From: Dactylosporangium fulvum
Lineage (GTDB): Bacteria > Actinomycetota > Actinomycetes > Mycobacteriales > Micromonosporaceae
Assembly (NCBI RefSeq): GCF_025137375.1
Contig: NZ_CP073720.1
Span: 2,566,501-2,630,500 of the forward strand
Reading direction: 5' to 3'
Length of the DNA: 64,000 bases
Under the pieces are notes generated by a model. The model ran no database searches. It was not told the DNA's origin and worked only from the letters and a program-made list of their open reading frames with translations. Below, piece by piece: positions 27,087-35,292 of the stretch. How positions within the stretch are numbered: the first letter of the stretch is position 1; every line of letters starts with the position of its first letter. Both the position numbers and the translations under genes were made by a program.

Positions 27087-27863
27087 ATGGCGCTCATTGC
27101 CCACCTCAGCGATCCGCACATCACGACCGGACCCCTCGCCGCCGAGCCGGCCGCCGGGCTCTACCGGGCCCTCACCAGGGTCCTCGCCCTCGAGCCGCGG
27201 CCCGACTGCGTCGTCATCACCGGCGACCTCGCCGACCGGGGCGAGGTCGGTGAGTACGCGGCGTTCCGGCAGATCCTCGACCACTACCCGATCCCGGTCC
27301 ACCTCGCGGCCGGCAACCACGACCGCCGCGAACCGCTCCTGACGACGCTCGGGCTGTCCGCGACCACCCACGTCGCCGACCACCCCGGGTTCTCGGTCGT
27401 CGTCCTCGACTCGCTCGCGCCGGAGCTCGCCGACGGCGGGCGGCTCGGCGCCGAGCAGCTCGACTGGCTCGACCGGACGCTCGCCGAGCGGTCCGGTGTG
27501 CCGGTCTTCGTCGGCCTGCACCACCCGCCGGTCCGGGTCGGCATCCCGGGGATGGACGAGATCCGGCTGGTCGACGGGGACGCCCTCGCCGGGGTCGTCG
27601 CCCGGCACCCGAACGTCGTCCGGGTCCTCGCCGGGCACCTGCACCGGGTCGTCACCGCCGGGTTCGCCGGGACGACGCTGACCGTCGCGCCCAGCACGTA
27701 CCGGCAGGTCGACCTCGGGATGCGCGAGGGCCGGCCGGTCGGCTTCGTCGACGAACCGGCCGGTTTCCTGCTCCACTGGCTGGACGGCGACGGCGCCGGT
27801 GCGGTCTGTGTCACCCACACCGTGCCGACCAGTCACACCGCCGCGCCCGTCATCGCGTACTAG
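27087..27863 (+). CDS. Calcineurin-like metallophosphoesterase (CpdA-like)
   Basis: A 258-residue class III cyclic-nucleotide phosphodiesterase-like enzyme. All dinuclear metal motifs are present: SDPHI (D-x-H), GDLADRG, GNHD, GLHHPP and GHLHR. Such enzymes hydrolyse 2',3'- or 3',5'-cyclic nucleotides or other phosphodiesters; the substrate is not determined here. Cytosolic, no signal peptide. It lies 79 bp after the response regulator and may be transcribed with it. Confidence 0.92.
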   Translation: MALIAHLSDPHITTGPLAAEPAAGLYRALTRVLALEPRPDCVVITGDLADRGEVGEYAAFRQILDHYPIPVHLAAGNHDRREPLLTTLGLSATTHVADHPGFSVVVLDSLAPELADGGRLGAEQLDWLDRTLAERSGVPVFVGLHHPPVRVGIPGMDEIRLVDGDALAGVVARHPNVVRVLAGHLHRVVTAGFAGTTLTVAPSTYRQVDLGMREGRPVGFVDEPAGFLLHWLDGDGAGAVCVTHTVPTSHTAAPVIAY

Positions 27864-27995
27864 TCGTCGCCGCTGAGGGGGCCTAACGGGGGATACCGGC
27901 CTGGCACGTTTCCGGGATTTTGCCCGTCCCGCCCGCCCGTACCGTGAATGACAGCAGCGCACCACCACGAATACGCATCCGAAGGGACCACCCCC

Positions 27996-28397
27996 ATGAG
28001 CGAGTACGGCGAGATCGAGATGAGCGAAGGCCACGGCAGCCTGGCCGAGGCCCACGTCGAGAGCGGCAGCGAGCACGACTACCAGTCGCAGTACGGCATC
28101 CTCGAGCAGGAGCACCAGAGCTACGAGCACGAGGAGTTCGAGAACATCCGCCACATCGAGTACACCGATGCGGCCGGCAACCACTACGAGATCACCGAGT
28201 ACACGCGCTACGAGCACACCGAGATCGAGCGGGAGCACACCTTCGCCGCCTACGGCGAGGAGGGCGGCTCCGCCGGCTTCTCGGCGGGCGAGACCGCGGA
28301 GGTCGCCGAGATCGACAGCATCACGTCGCGGCTTGAGAACTTCCTCACCAGCACGGGCTTCATGAGCGACAACGAGATCTCGGACTCGAGCGCCTGA
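27996..28397 (+). CDS. Orphan His/Glu/Tyr-rich acidic protein
   Basis: A 133-residue protein I do not recognise. It is extremely rich in Glu, His, Tyr and Ser, almost free of Pro and Lys, and has no Cys or signal peptide. EHDYQSQYGILEQEHQSYEH, ITEYTRYEHTEIEREHTF and similar stretches alternate acids with His and Tyr. The last 30 residues (EIDSITSRLENFLTSTGFMSDN) look like an ordinary amphipathic helix. Codon use matches neighbours (GAG, CAC, TAC), so it is a real gene. AAGGGA precedes the ATG. Composition suggests metal binding or a disordered scaffold (inference). It ends at a strong terminator and stands alone. Confidence 0.8.
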   Translation: MSEYGEIEMSEGHGSLAEAHVESGSEHDYQSQYGILEQEHQSYEHEEFENIRHIEYTDAAGNHYEITEYTRYEHTEIEREHTFAAYGEEGGSAGFSAGETAEVAEIDSITSRLENFLTSTGFMSDNEISDSSA

Positions 28398-28430
28398 CCC
28401 GTTCCTCCGGATGCGGTGCCGATGCGCTAT

Positions 28431-28462
28431 GAACGCCGGCCAGCGAGAGCTGGCCGGCGTTC
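28431..28462 (+). terminator. Strong hairpin terminator
   Basis: A perfect 14-bp stem (28431-28444 with 28449-28462) and GAGA tetraloop, 34 bp after the stop of the acidic protein gene. Confidence 0.85.
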
Positions 28463-28464
28463 GG

Positions 28465-28497
28465 CGTGAGCCAGAAGAAAAACGTGAGCCAGAAGAA
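28465..28497. repeat. Two CGTGAGCCAGAAGAA units
   Basis: The 15-base unit occurs at 28465-28479 and 28483-28497 directly after the terminator. Confidence 0.7.
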
Positions 28498-28605
28498 CCG
28501 TGAAGCCCAACAGCGCGGACCTCATGACGACGGACGGTTGTCAACCGATTTCGGACCGAAATATGAGCAGCGCTCGGCGGCGGCGATGAAGGAGACTGCG
28601 ATCCC

Positions 28606-29724
28606 ATGAACCCAGACGGCACCGGCAGGACGATCGGCTCCGAGCCCGACCCCGACGAGTGGCACTACCTGCCGACCCGCACCCGCGCCGGTGCGCTGCA
28701 ACGCGGCCTCGGCCGCGGCGCGTTCCGGGCCAGGTTCGACCCCGCCGCCCCCGACCTGGTGAACGCGTGCATCCGCCGCGACCACCGCTGGCTCTGGGCC
28801 TGCGACGAGCGCGGCACCTACCTCGCCCGTCTCGTCCGCGACCTCGGCCTGCCGGTCGGCCCGCTCGTGTCGCGGCTCTACACCGCCGACGACGAGAACA
28901 ACGAGTTCACGCACGTCCTGGAGGTCCTCACCGCCCTGGGCAGGGCCGAGGCCGACGAGGTGATCGGGAGTCTGCGGCGGTACGTGCAGATCGGCCCCAA
29001 CTGGTCCGGCGCCCTCGAGGCCATCGCCCGGAACTGGCCGGCGAACTGGTGGGACGACCTCCTCCCGGTGGCGATGGACCGGCTCGGCACCGCCGACGGC
29101 CACGACCTGCGGTGGACGGGCCTGCCCTGGACCGACTGGACCGGGCGGGACGAGCGCCTCCGCGCCACCCGCTCGCACGACGCCGCGCAAGCCGACACCT
29201 ACCAGCACGACGCCCCCGGTCCCGGTCCGGACGCCGTGCCAGCTGCCCGGGCCTGGGTGACCGAGCCCGGCTCCAGCCGGTACTGGCTCGCCCTCACCGT
29301 CCTCGCCCGGCACGGCGACGAATCCGACGGCCCGGCCCTGCTGGCCGGGCTGGACTGGCTGGACCGCCGCCCCGACGACCTGTGCGGCTACGACCGGCTG
29401 ATCGACGGCCTGGTCCGCATCGGCGGCGAGCCCGCGCGGGCCGCCCTGCCCCGGATCCGCCGCCTGTGGTTCAGCCCGCACTCCTACGAGCGCGCCTCCT
29501 ACCTGCGGGCCCGCCTGGCGCTGGAGCCCGAGGAGTGCGCCGGCGCCCTGACCGAGGGGCTGTGGGACTGCGAGCCCGACGTCCGGCTGCTCGCCGTCCG
29601 GCAGGTGCCGGCCGACGCCCGGACGAAACCCCGCCTGACCTACCTCCGCGACGACCCGATCGAGACCTCCGAGGTGCGGGAGGCCGCCGCCGAACGCCTC
29701 ATGCTCGAGGCGTCGGCAGCCTGA
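28606..29724 (+). CDS. Hypothetical protein, possibly HEAT-like helical repeats
   Basis: A 372-residue soluble protein without recognised motif. The C-terminal half has repeated helix-pair segments (RYWLALTVLARHGDESDGPALLAGL, RLIDGLVRIGGEPARAALPRI, DVRLLAVRQVPADAR) that look like degenerate HEAT/PBS-lyase-type repeats. The N-terminal part is Trp-rich (WHYLPTR, RDHRWLWACDERG, NWPANWWDDLLP). It is probably a protein-protein interaction scaffold (inference). ATG at 28606 is preceded by GAAGGAGA. Monocistronic, with repeats carrying TGA at its stop. Confidence 0.65.
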   Translation: MNPDGTGRTIGSEPDPDEWHYLPTRTRAGALQRGLGRGAFRARFDPAAPDLVNACIRRDHRWLWACDERGTYLARLVRDLGLPVGPLVSRLYTADDENNEFTHVLEVLTALGRAEADEVIGSLRRYVQIGPNWSGALEAIARNWPANWWDDLLPVAMDRLGTADGHDLRWTGLPWTDWTGRDERLRATRSHDAAQADTYQHDAPGPGPDAVPAARAWVTEPGSSRYWLALTVLARHGDESDGPALLAGLDWLDRRPDDLCGYDRLIDGLVRIGGEPARAALPRIRRLWFSPHSYERASYLRARLALEPEECAGALTEGLWDCEPDVRLLAVRQVPADARTKPRLTYLRDDPIETSEVREAAAERLMLEASAA

Positions 29725-29774
29725 CGATGACCTCAGACTGATCACCTCAGGCTGATCACCTCAGCCGACGATCA
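29721..29774 (+). repeat. 14-16-bp tandem repeat carrying the stop codon
   Basis: Units CTGACGATGACCTCAG, ACTGATCACCTCAG and GCTGATCACCTCAG plus a partial copy. The authentic TGA (29722-29724) is part of the first unit. The remaining gap to 30083 has no gene. Confidence 0.85.
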
Positions 29775-30000
29775 CCACCGCGGCGAGGACCTCACGCAGC
29801 CGCTCGCCCGGCGGCGTCAGGCCGGGAGCTGTCGCAGCCGTGCGGCCGTTGTGCGGCTGTCGTGCGGACGACACCGCGCCGCAAGTCCGCGCCAAGTGGA
29901 CGCCAAGTGGGTTCGTCGATGCTGTCCTCAGCACCACCTGAAGGGATCACCGAGATCCTCGAACCACCACCTCGGCCGGCCGGGCCGTAGCCCGGCGCCG

Positions 30001-30030
30001 ATGACCATAGAGATGATGACCGTAGAGATG
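30001..30030. repeat. Two 15-bp units near the terminator
   Basis: ATGACCATAGAGATG then ATGACCGTAGAGATG, one base different. Confidence 0.75.
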
Positions 30031-30046
30031 CAGCACCGCTGAGCTT

Positions 30047-30080
30047 GGTGGGCGGCCCCCTCCCCCCGATGCCGCCCACC
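30047..30080 (-). terminator. Terminator of the membrane-protein gene
   Basis: GGTGGGCGGC (30047-30056) pairs perfectly with GCCGCCCACC (30071-30080), starting 4 bases past the minus-strand stop at 30084. Confidence 0.7.
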
Positions 30081-30083
30081 ACC

Positions 30084-31346
30084 TCAGCCGGTGAACAGCA
30101 GCAGCAGTCCGGTCACCGTGTAGGCCACCATCAGCCCGAGCAGCGGCACCTGGCCGGTGACCGCCCGGGCCCGCGGGAACAGGCGCAGGGCCCGGTCGTG
30201 GGCGAGCACCGTGCCGACGAGGTGCCCCAGGACGATCGTCGTCACCTGGAGGTTGGCGACCCCGGTCGGTGTGACGACCCCGGAGTACACCGCAAAATCC
30301 GGCTCCCCGGCGACCAGGGCGACGGTCCGCTGGCCCTCCAGGATGAACAGCGACCAGTAGTGCGCCACGGTGTAGCCGACGGCGATCGGCACGATCGAGT
30401 GCGCCAGCTCGCCCGGCGTCCGCTCCGCCGAGGCGCGGCCCCGGCGGCCGGCCGCGCGGGTGGCGGCCGTGTACGCGAGCGCGACGAGCCCGGTCACGGC
30501 GAGTAGCCCGCCGGTGCCGGTGACCACGGGCGGCAGCCCGCTCTCCTGGACGAACCGCAGCCAGAACAGCGCGCCGGTCAGCGCGTCGAAGAACGTCGCA
30601 CCGAGCAGCACCACGACGACCGCGACCAGGCCGGGCGCGCCGCGCAGGCCGGTGATGCCGTCGAGCGGGTTGCGCCACACGAGGGTCCCGTCGGGCCGGC
30701 GGCCGATCACCGCCAGCCGGCCGACCAGGTCGCTGAGCACCTCGAACGCGTCGCCCTTCGTGAACCAGCCCGGTCCGTAGACGCCGGCGGCGACGAGCAT
30801 CACGATGGCGTACGTGCCGAGCCAGGCCAGCAGCACCGGCAGCGTGGCGCGCTCGGGCGCGACGAGCTCCAGCCAGGCGAACGCGAACAGGCCCGCGGCC
30901 GCCGGCCAGTAGCCCAGCCCGGCCGGCAGTTCCCGCCGGGGCCGGACCCAGAGCGTGAGCGTCCGCAGCGGGTTGAGGCGTCGCCAGACCGGGCCGAGCA
31001 GCAGCGACAGCGGGACCAGCCCGACCCAGAAGAGGACGTAGACCAGCCCGGCGGCCGGGTTGTCGGTGTCGTCGGGGCGGGTGAACGACCACACCAGTAC
31101 CGCCGCGAAGGCCAGCCCCACGATCCGCAGCACCCAGGTCGTGGCGGGGGCGTCCACCACGCGGGCCAGCGCACCGGGCACCGGCCGGCCGGCGGCCGGG
31201 TCGAGCCGCGGCTCGCGCCACGCGATGCCGAGCACGACGAACGAGACGACGAGGGCGGCGGCCGCGCCGATCACCAGCTGGCTCAGCGTCAGCGGCAGGT
31301 CCTGCCGCCCGCCCACACCGTGGGCCAAGACGTCCATGGCGTTCAC
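30084..31346 (-). CDS. Polytopic membrane protein (fenitrothion-hydrolase-like annotation group)
   Basis: 420 residues with about ten helices. The N-terminus MDVLAHGVGGRQDLPLTLSQL matches a group of actinobacterial membrane proteins sometimes labelled fenitrothion hydrolase; I treat that label as unproven. A His-rich C-terminal half (AHSIVPIAVGYTVAHYWSLFILEGQ, LGHLVGTVLAHDRALRLF) could hold metal sites inside the membrane. The GTG start at 31346 directly follows the cupredoxin-like gene stop; ATG at 31337 is an alternative. It is in one operon with that lipoprotein and divergent from a CopC-like gene, hinting at metal or copper handling (inference). Confidence 0.7.
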   Translation of the reverse strand: MNAMDVLAHGVGGRQDLPLTLSQLVIGAAAALVVSFVVLGIAWREPRLDPAAGRPVPGALARVVDAPATTWVLRIVGLAFAAVLVWSFTRPDDTDNPAAGLVYVLFWVGLVPLSLLLGPVWRRLNPLRTLTLWVRPRRELPAGLGYWPAAAGLFAFAWLELVAPERATLPVLLAWLGTYAIVMLVAAGVYGPGWFTKGDAFEVLSDLVGRLAVIGRRPDGTLVWRNPLDGITGLRGAPGLVAVVVVLLGATFFDALTGALFWLRFVQESGLPPVVTGTGGLLAVTGLVALAYTAATRAAGRRGRASAERTPGELAHSIVPIAVGYTVAHYWSLFILEGQRTVALVAGEPDFAVYSGVVTPTGVANLQVTTIVLGHLVGTVLAHDRALRLFPRARAVTGQVPLLGLMVAYTVTGLLLLFTG

Positions 31347-31862
31347 TCAGCGCACCACGAGCTGGAACAGCACCAGGTGGGTTTCGTGCGTCTCGACCTC
31401 GAACAGGCCGGTCCGGTCGGCGCGCAGGTCGAGCGAGCCGGCGACGCCGGGGCTGAGCCGCACCGACCGGTCGTAGCCGTGGACGTGCACCTCGTCGGCG
31501 ACGTCGGAGGTGACGGTGATCCGCACCAGGCTGCCCTTGGTGACCTCGACGCGGCTCGCCGGCGGGCTGACCTTCCGCTTCGCGACCGTGACCACGACGG
31601 TCCGGTCGGGCTCCGCGACGGGGGAGGCCGCGGCCGAGGTGGCACCGGACGCGGCACCGGCGGCGGGGGAGGACGCGCCGGATCCGGCGGCTGTCGCGGT
31701 GGTGGCAGCGGCGGTGGCGGCGGCGGTGGTGGAGGGCTGCGGCGCCGGGGCCGGATTGTCGCCGCAGCCACCGAGCGTGAGGGCCAGCGCCGTCAGGACG
31801 GCCAGTGGGATCGGGACGGCCAGTGGGATCGGGGCGGTGCGAGCGGTGCGGGGTGTCGGCAC
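31347..31862 (-). CDS. Lipoprotein with cupredoxin-like domain
   Basis: 171 residues. The signal sequence ends at a lipobox (LTLGGC), then comes a long Ala/Thr/Ser/Pro-rich linker (residues about 35-85) and a cupredoxin-like domain of about 85 residues. That domain contains SDVADEVHVHGYD and GLFEVETHETHLVLFQLVV. The His in HVHGYD is kept, but the position usually holding the copper-ligand Cys is Glu, so a type-1 copper site is doubtful. Anchored outside the membrane. Immediately upstream of, and probably co-transcribed with, the polytopic membrane protein. Confidence 0.78.
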   Translation of the reverse strand: MPTPRTARTAPIPLAVPIPLAVLTALALTLGGCGDNPAPAPQPSTTAAATAAATTATAAGSGASSPAAGAASGATSAAASPVAEPDRTVVVTVAKRKVSPPASRVEVTKGSLVRITVTSDVADEVHVHGYDRSVRLSPGVAGSLDLRADRTGLFEVETHETHLVLFQLVVR

Positions 31863-31946
31863 GGAGAGTCTCCCGGGGCGGCGGGTTTGTCAGGGCTGTG
31901 AATTTAGCCGCTTGTCGCTCCCCGGGGAACCCGGCATCATGTGCCG

Positions 31947-32705
31947 ATGCGATCGGTCCGCGTCATTGCTGCCCGGGTGGCGGTGCCGGTGCTCGTCGCC
32001 GCGCTGGCCGTGCTCGGTCCAGCGGCCCCGGTGTCGGCACACGGGCAGCTCGCCATGTCCGACCCGGTCGCCGACAGCACCGTCAAAGAGCCCAAGAGCG
32101 ACCTGAGGCTGTACTTCACGGAGCAGCCGGCCTCGTTCGCCTGGTTCACGGTGACCGCGCCGTCGGGCACGCGGGTCGACGCCGGCTGGCGCAACGGCGA
32201 GCCGAAGCGGCTCGACAAGCCCGTGCAGGAGTACTTCCTCGTCGACGGCAAGTTCGAGCCGAAGGTCTACAACACCGGCTTCCCCGCCCTGGTCACCGTC
32301 TCGCACTGGCCTGAGCAGGGCGTCTACGTCGCCGCGTACCAGTCGGTCGCCTCCGACGGCGAGGCGGTCAAGGGCACGCTCCGGTTCACTTACGGCGGCC
32401 CGGTGACCCCGCCGCCGGCGGGCTGGACCGCGCCGACCAACGGCCCGCCCGACGCCCTGACCGCGGCGCTCGAGAAGGACCACGCCGCGCCCGGTGCCGC
32501 ACCGACCGCCGGCCCGACCGCCGCGCCGGCCGTCCCGCAGCCGGGTGGCCAGCAGTCCGCCGCACCGCCGACGCCGTTCGTGCTCACCGACTGGCTGATC
32601 CCGGCCCTGGTCATCGCCGGGATCGCGCTCATGGTCGGTGCCGCCGCCCGCCGCGAGCCGGTCAAGGTGGTGAAACAACGCCGGAAGGCCGCCGCCCGGG
32701 GCTGA
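31947..32705 (+). CDS. CopC/YcnJ-like copper-binding exported protein
   Basis: 252 residues. A signal peptide ends at PVSA, so the mature protein begins with His32 (HGQLAMSDPVADSTV). This is the N-terminal His that ligates Cu(II) in CopC proteins. The beta-sandwich continues with LRLYFTEQPASFAWFTV and GVYVAAYQSVASDGEAVKGTLRFTY. A Pro/Ala linker and one C-terminal helix (about 210-230) anchor it in the membrane with a basic tail. An in-frame GTG at 31941 is an alternative start. Divergent from the cupredoxin-like gene. Confidence 0.85.
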   Translation: MRSVRVIAARVAVPVLVAALAVLGPAAPVSAHGQLAMSDPVADSTVKEPKSDLRLYFTEQPASFAWFTVTAPSGTRVDAGWRNGEPKRLDKPVQEYFLVDGKFEPKVYNTGFPALVTVSHWPEQGVYVAAYQSVASDGEAVKGTLRFTYGGPVTPPPAGWTAPTNGPPDALTAALEKDHAAPGAAPTAGPTAAPAVPQPGGQQSAAPPTPFVLTDWLIPALVIAGIALMVGAAARREPVKVVKQRRKAAARG

Positions 32706-32745
32706 ACGTGCCCCGGACGGCCCTGGACAGCCTCGGGCGGCCGCC

Positions 32746-33144
32746 CTACTTCGGGGTGCCGCAGGTCTGCTGGATCTGCCGCGTGAGCCGGTCGGCGAAG
32801 GCCGGCTCGCTGACGATCCGCTGCTGGAACTCGGTGACCTGCTCGGCCGTCAGGTCCTGGTAGACCGGCTGCGACGCGTACGCCGAGGCCATCGCCGACG
32901 GGTCGGTGTAGACCCGCGACTGCACCGAGCACAGGTGCGCGGCCGTCGCGGCGAGGAACAGCGCCTCCCGCCGCTCCGGCGTCAGCGGTGCCGACGCCGA
33001 GGCCGAGACCGGCGCGACCGACGGCGTGGCCATCCGGGCCTTCGTGGAGTCCGGTGCGTCGCCGCAGCCGGCCGTACCGGCGACGAGCGCGAGGCCGGCG
33101 AGCGCGAGGCCGGCGAGCACGAGCAGGGAACGGGAGCGGATCAT
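32746..33144 (-). CDS. Small hypothetical lipoprotein
   Basis: 132 residues. A basic N-terminus and hydrophobic stretch lead to a lipobox (AGTAGC) with the lipid-modified Cys at about 27. A Ser/Ala/Pro-rich linker precedes a helical C-terminal domain with two Cys (HLCSVQSR and QQTCGTPK) that may form a disulfide. No family recognised; it resembles short exported actinobacterial proteins. Convergent with the CopC-like gene. Confidence 0.75.
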   Translation of the reverse strand: MIRSRSLLVLAGLALAGLALVAGTAGCGDAPDSTKARMATPSVAPVSASASAPLTPERREALFLAATAAHLCSVQSRVYTDPSAMASAYASQPVYQDLTAEQVTEFQQRIVSEPAFADRLTRQIQQTCGTPK

Positions 33145-33163
33145 CGCGGGACCTCCGGATCTG

Positions 33164-33207
33164 TCATGCCACTTGTCACGCCGCTGGTCACGTCACTTGT
33201 CACGTCA
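33164..33207 (-). repeat. TGA-rich repeat array at a stop codon
   Basis: On the minus strand the stop TGA (33202-33200) is followed by four more TGA triplets at 7, 5, 12 and 12-base intervals within ACGTGACAAG-type units. Confidence 0.75.
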
Positions 33208-33984
33208 CGACGAGCGTCAGCTCGTTGGTGTCGGTCGTGGTGCCGTACGCCTGCTTGACCGTCAGCTTGTAGGTGCCGGCGGCGACGCCGGTCGCGTCGA
33301 ACCTGACCGCGACGAAGTCGTCCGTGCCCACGGTCAGGCCGGCGGCGTTGTTCGGGCTGGTGTAGGCGCGGTCGCCCGGGTAGCTGACGACAAGGCCCTG
33401 GGGGCCGCCGCTGACGGTGACCCGCAGGTCGCCGACGCCCGGCTTGCGGGCCTGGAAGACCAGCTGGGTCCAGACCGGGGTGCTCTTCTGCACGGTGACC
33501 GTGGTGGTCTTCTGCACGACGGCGTCGCCGGTCGCCGAGACGACGGGGAGGGTCGCCGTGGCGGTGCCGGTGCGCTTGGTGCCGACGCAGCCCGTCGCGC
33601 CGTCGTTCTTCGCGACGTACGAGTAGGTCAGCTGCAGCGGTACCAGCGAGATCACGGTTGTGGGGTTCAGCGACACGTTGAAGGCGGCGTAGTCGAGGCG
33701 GCCCCCGGCGAGCGAGTCGCCCTTCGCCAGCGACGTGTACGTCCTGGTGTTCGTCGGGTAGGTCACGGCCACGCCGGTCCCGCCGGCGGTGATCCTGACG
33801 TCGCAGACGTCGCCGGTCGCCGCCCACATGGTGCTGACCCAGCCGGTCTGGCCGGGCAGCATCGGGGCGAGGACCGGAACGACGAGCCCGAGGTCCGGGC
33901 GGCCGCGCTCGCCGGCGCGGCGGCCGGCAGGATCACCGCGGCACCTGCGGCGCAGGCGAGGGCGATGGAGGCTGAACGGCGCAT
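33200..33984 (-). pseudogene. Exported repeat-domain protein, signal peptide split off by a frameshift
   Basis: A clear signal peptide (ATG 33984; MRRSASIALACAAGAAVILP, AAPASAA) and a secreted beta-rich protein of about 230 residues (LVVPVLAPMLPGQTGW to LTLVVT) lie in different frames. They switch at about 33890-33905 in a GC-rich patch, consistent with a one-base indel. The mature part contains two related Ig-like halves (RITAGGTGVAVTYPTNTRTYTSL and RVTVSGGPQGLVVSYPGDRAYTS) and two Cys. Function unknown. It may be a sequencing error rather than true decay. Confidence 0.65.
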
Positions 33985-34080
33985 GGGGAGAGGTCCTGTC
34001 TGTCCGGGGATGCTGGGGCTTCCGTGGATTCCGTGCTGCTGCTTCCCCCCGCTGATCGGCGCCCGGCGCCCGGGCTTGAG

Positions 34081-34965
34081 CTACCCGGCGAGCGCCGTCC
34101 AGGTGTCGTACCGGTGCACCGCGATTCCCGCGAACGCCGGGTAGCGCTGCGCGGCCACGTCCACCTCGGCGAGCGTGCGGCGCAGCCGGTCGCCGGAGGT
34201 GCCGTGGAAGCTGCAGTACGCGCAGTCCCCGAGCGGCTGGGTCTCCGCCGCCAGGCGGGCCGGCTTCGCCGCCTCCGCGGCCCGGTCGAGCAGGTCACCG
34301 GCGACGCCGAGCATCGAGTTCTCGCCGGTGGCGGTGGTGCGGTAGCTCATCACCGTGACGGCGTCGACCCGCTCCAGCACGGCGTCGGCGAGCGTGCCGC
34401 CCTCTGTTGCGGGCGCGGGCACCGTGATCGTCGGGAGCCAGAACGGCACGTCCACCTCCAGCGGCAGGTCCGTCGCCGCCCGGACCGCGTCCAGGAGGGC
34501 GAGGAACCGCGGTACCAGCGACTGCCACGACGGCAGGAGGTAGGGCTCCACGTCGAGGTGCAGGCGGCGGAAGAGCCCGGTCGCGGCGGCGGCCCGCGCC
34601 CAGGTCAGCGCGGCGGTGTGGTCGGTCGTCCAGGTCGGCTCGCCGCCGAGGGCGTCGAGTGTGACACCGGCCTCGTCGCACAGCGCGCGCAGCTGCCGCA
34701 GGCGGGCCAGTTCGGCGGCGTCGGCGCGCGGGTCGTAGTACACGAAGATCGCCCGGACGCCGTTGGCGGTGGCCCAGGCGACGACCGGTGCGGGCTGCTC
34801 CCGCTCCCACAGCCACATGGCCCGGGTGCCCGGCGGGGCCACGGAGGTCTCCGGGGCCGGTGGGGGCAGGCGGAGCGGGGTGGCGGCGACCAGCGACACG
34901 ACCACGAGCAGGAGGCTCAGCGCCGCCTGCGCGCCGGCGTCCCAGCCCCACCAGCGCCGCACCAT
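34081..34965 (-). CDS. Exported glycosidase-like (TIM-barrel) hypothetical protein
   Basis: 294 residues with an N-terminal membrane anchor (about 12-28). The rest resembles a beta/alpha barrel: MWLWEREQPAPVVAWATANGVRAIFVYY, LHLDVEPYLLPSW, LEVDVPFWLP, VMSYRTTATG and an end with FAGIAVHRYDTW. The LDVEPY and MSYR segments recall glycoside-hydrolase-like barrels with an acidic residue at a strand end. No family or substrate can be assigned. ATG at 34965. It lies between the exported pseudogene and the cobalamin riboswitch. Confidence 0.65.
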   Translation of the reverse strand: MVRRWWGWDAGAQAALSLLLVVVSLVAATPLRLPPPAPETSVAPPGTRAMWLWEREQPAPVVAWATANGVRAIFVYYDPRADAAELARLRQLRALCDEAGVTLDALGGEPTWTTDHTAALTWARAAAATGLFRRLHLDVEPYLLPSWQSLVPRFLALLDAVRAATDLPLEVDVPFWLPTITVPAPATEGGTLADAVLERVDAVTVMSYRTTATGENSMLGVAGDLLDRAAEAAKPARLAAETQPLGDCAYCSFHGTSGDRLRRTLAEVDVAAQRYPAFAGIAVHRYDTWTALAG

Positions 34966-35059
34966 ACCCTGCCGATCGGCGGGGCACAGGGCGATGTGAG
35001 CCGGTGTGAGCGCGGTGTGAGCGCGTACTGTCGATCGGGTCACGCTCGACGGGGTCACG

Positions 35060-35089
35060 TTGACTGTCCCGGGGCGCGTGGGACACGAT
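35060..35089 (+). promoter_or_regulatory. Candidate promoter of the first cobalamin block
   Basis: TTGACT (35060-35065), an 18-base spacer, then CACGAT (35084-35089), immediately upstream of the riboswitch. Confidence 0.4.
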
Positions 35090-35094
35090 GACCT

Positions 35095-35245
35095 GCGAGC
35101 GGTACGCGGAGGAACACCGGTGGAAATCCGGGACGGTCCCGCCACTGTGACCGGGGAGTCGTCCTCCAGCGCACGGGCCACGGCCGTAACAAGCCGGAAG
35201 GCCGGGGGACGGCGGCGATCCGGGAGTCAGGAGACTCCGGCCGCT
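35095..35245 (+). ncRNA. Cobalamin riboswitch (first)
   Basis: The conserved core is visible: ACCGGTGGAAATCCGGGACG, then GGTCCCGCCACTGTGACCGG (GCCACTGT at 35141-35148), and the B12-box-type segment GGGAGTCAGGAGACTCCGG at about 35222-35240. It lies 48-200 bases upstream of the ChlI/D-type gene and should reduce expression of the cobalt-insertion and downstream genes when adenosylcobalamin is plentiful. Confidence 0.92.
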
Positions 35246-35292
35246 TGTTCAGCCAGCACCTTGCGGGCGCGGACCCGCCGAAGGGATGTGTC

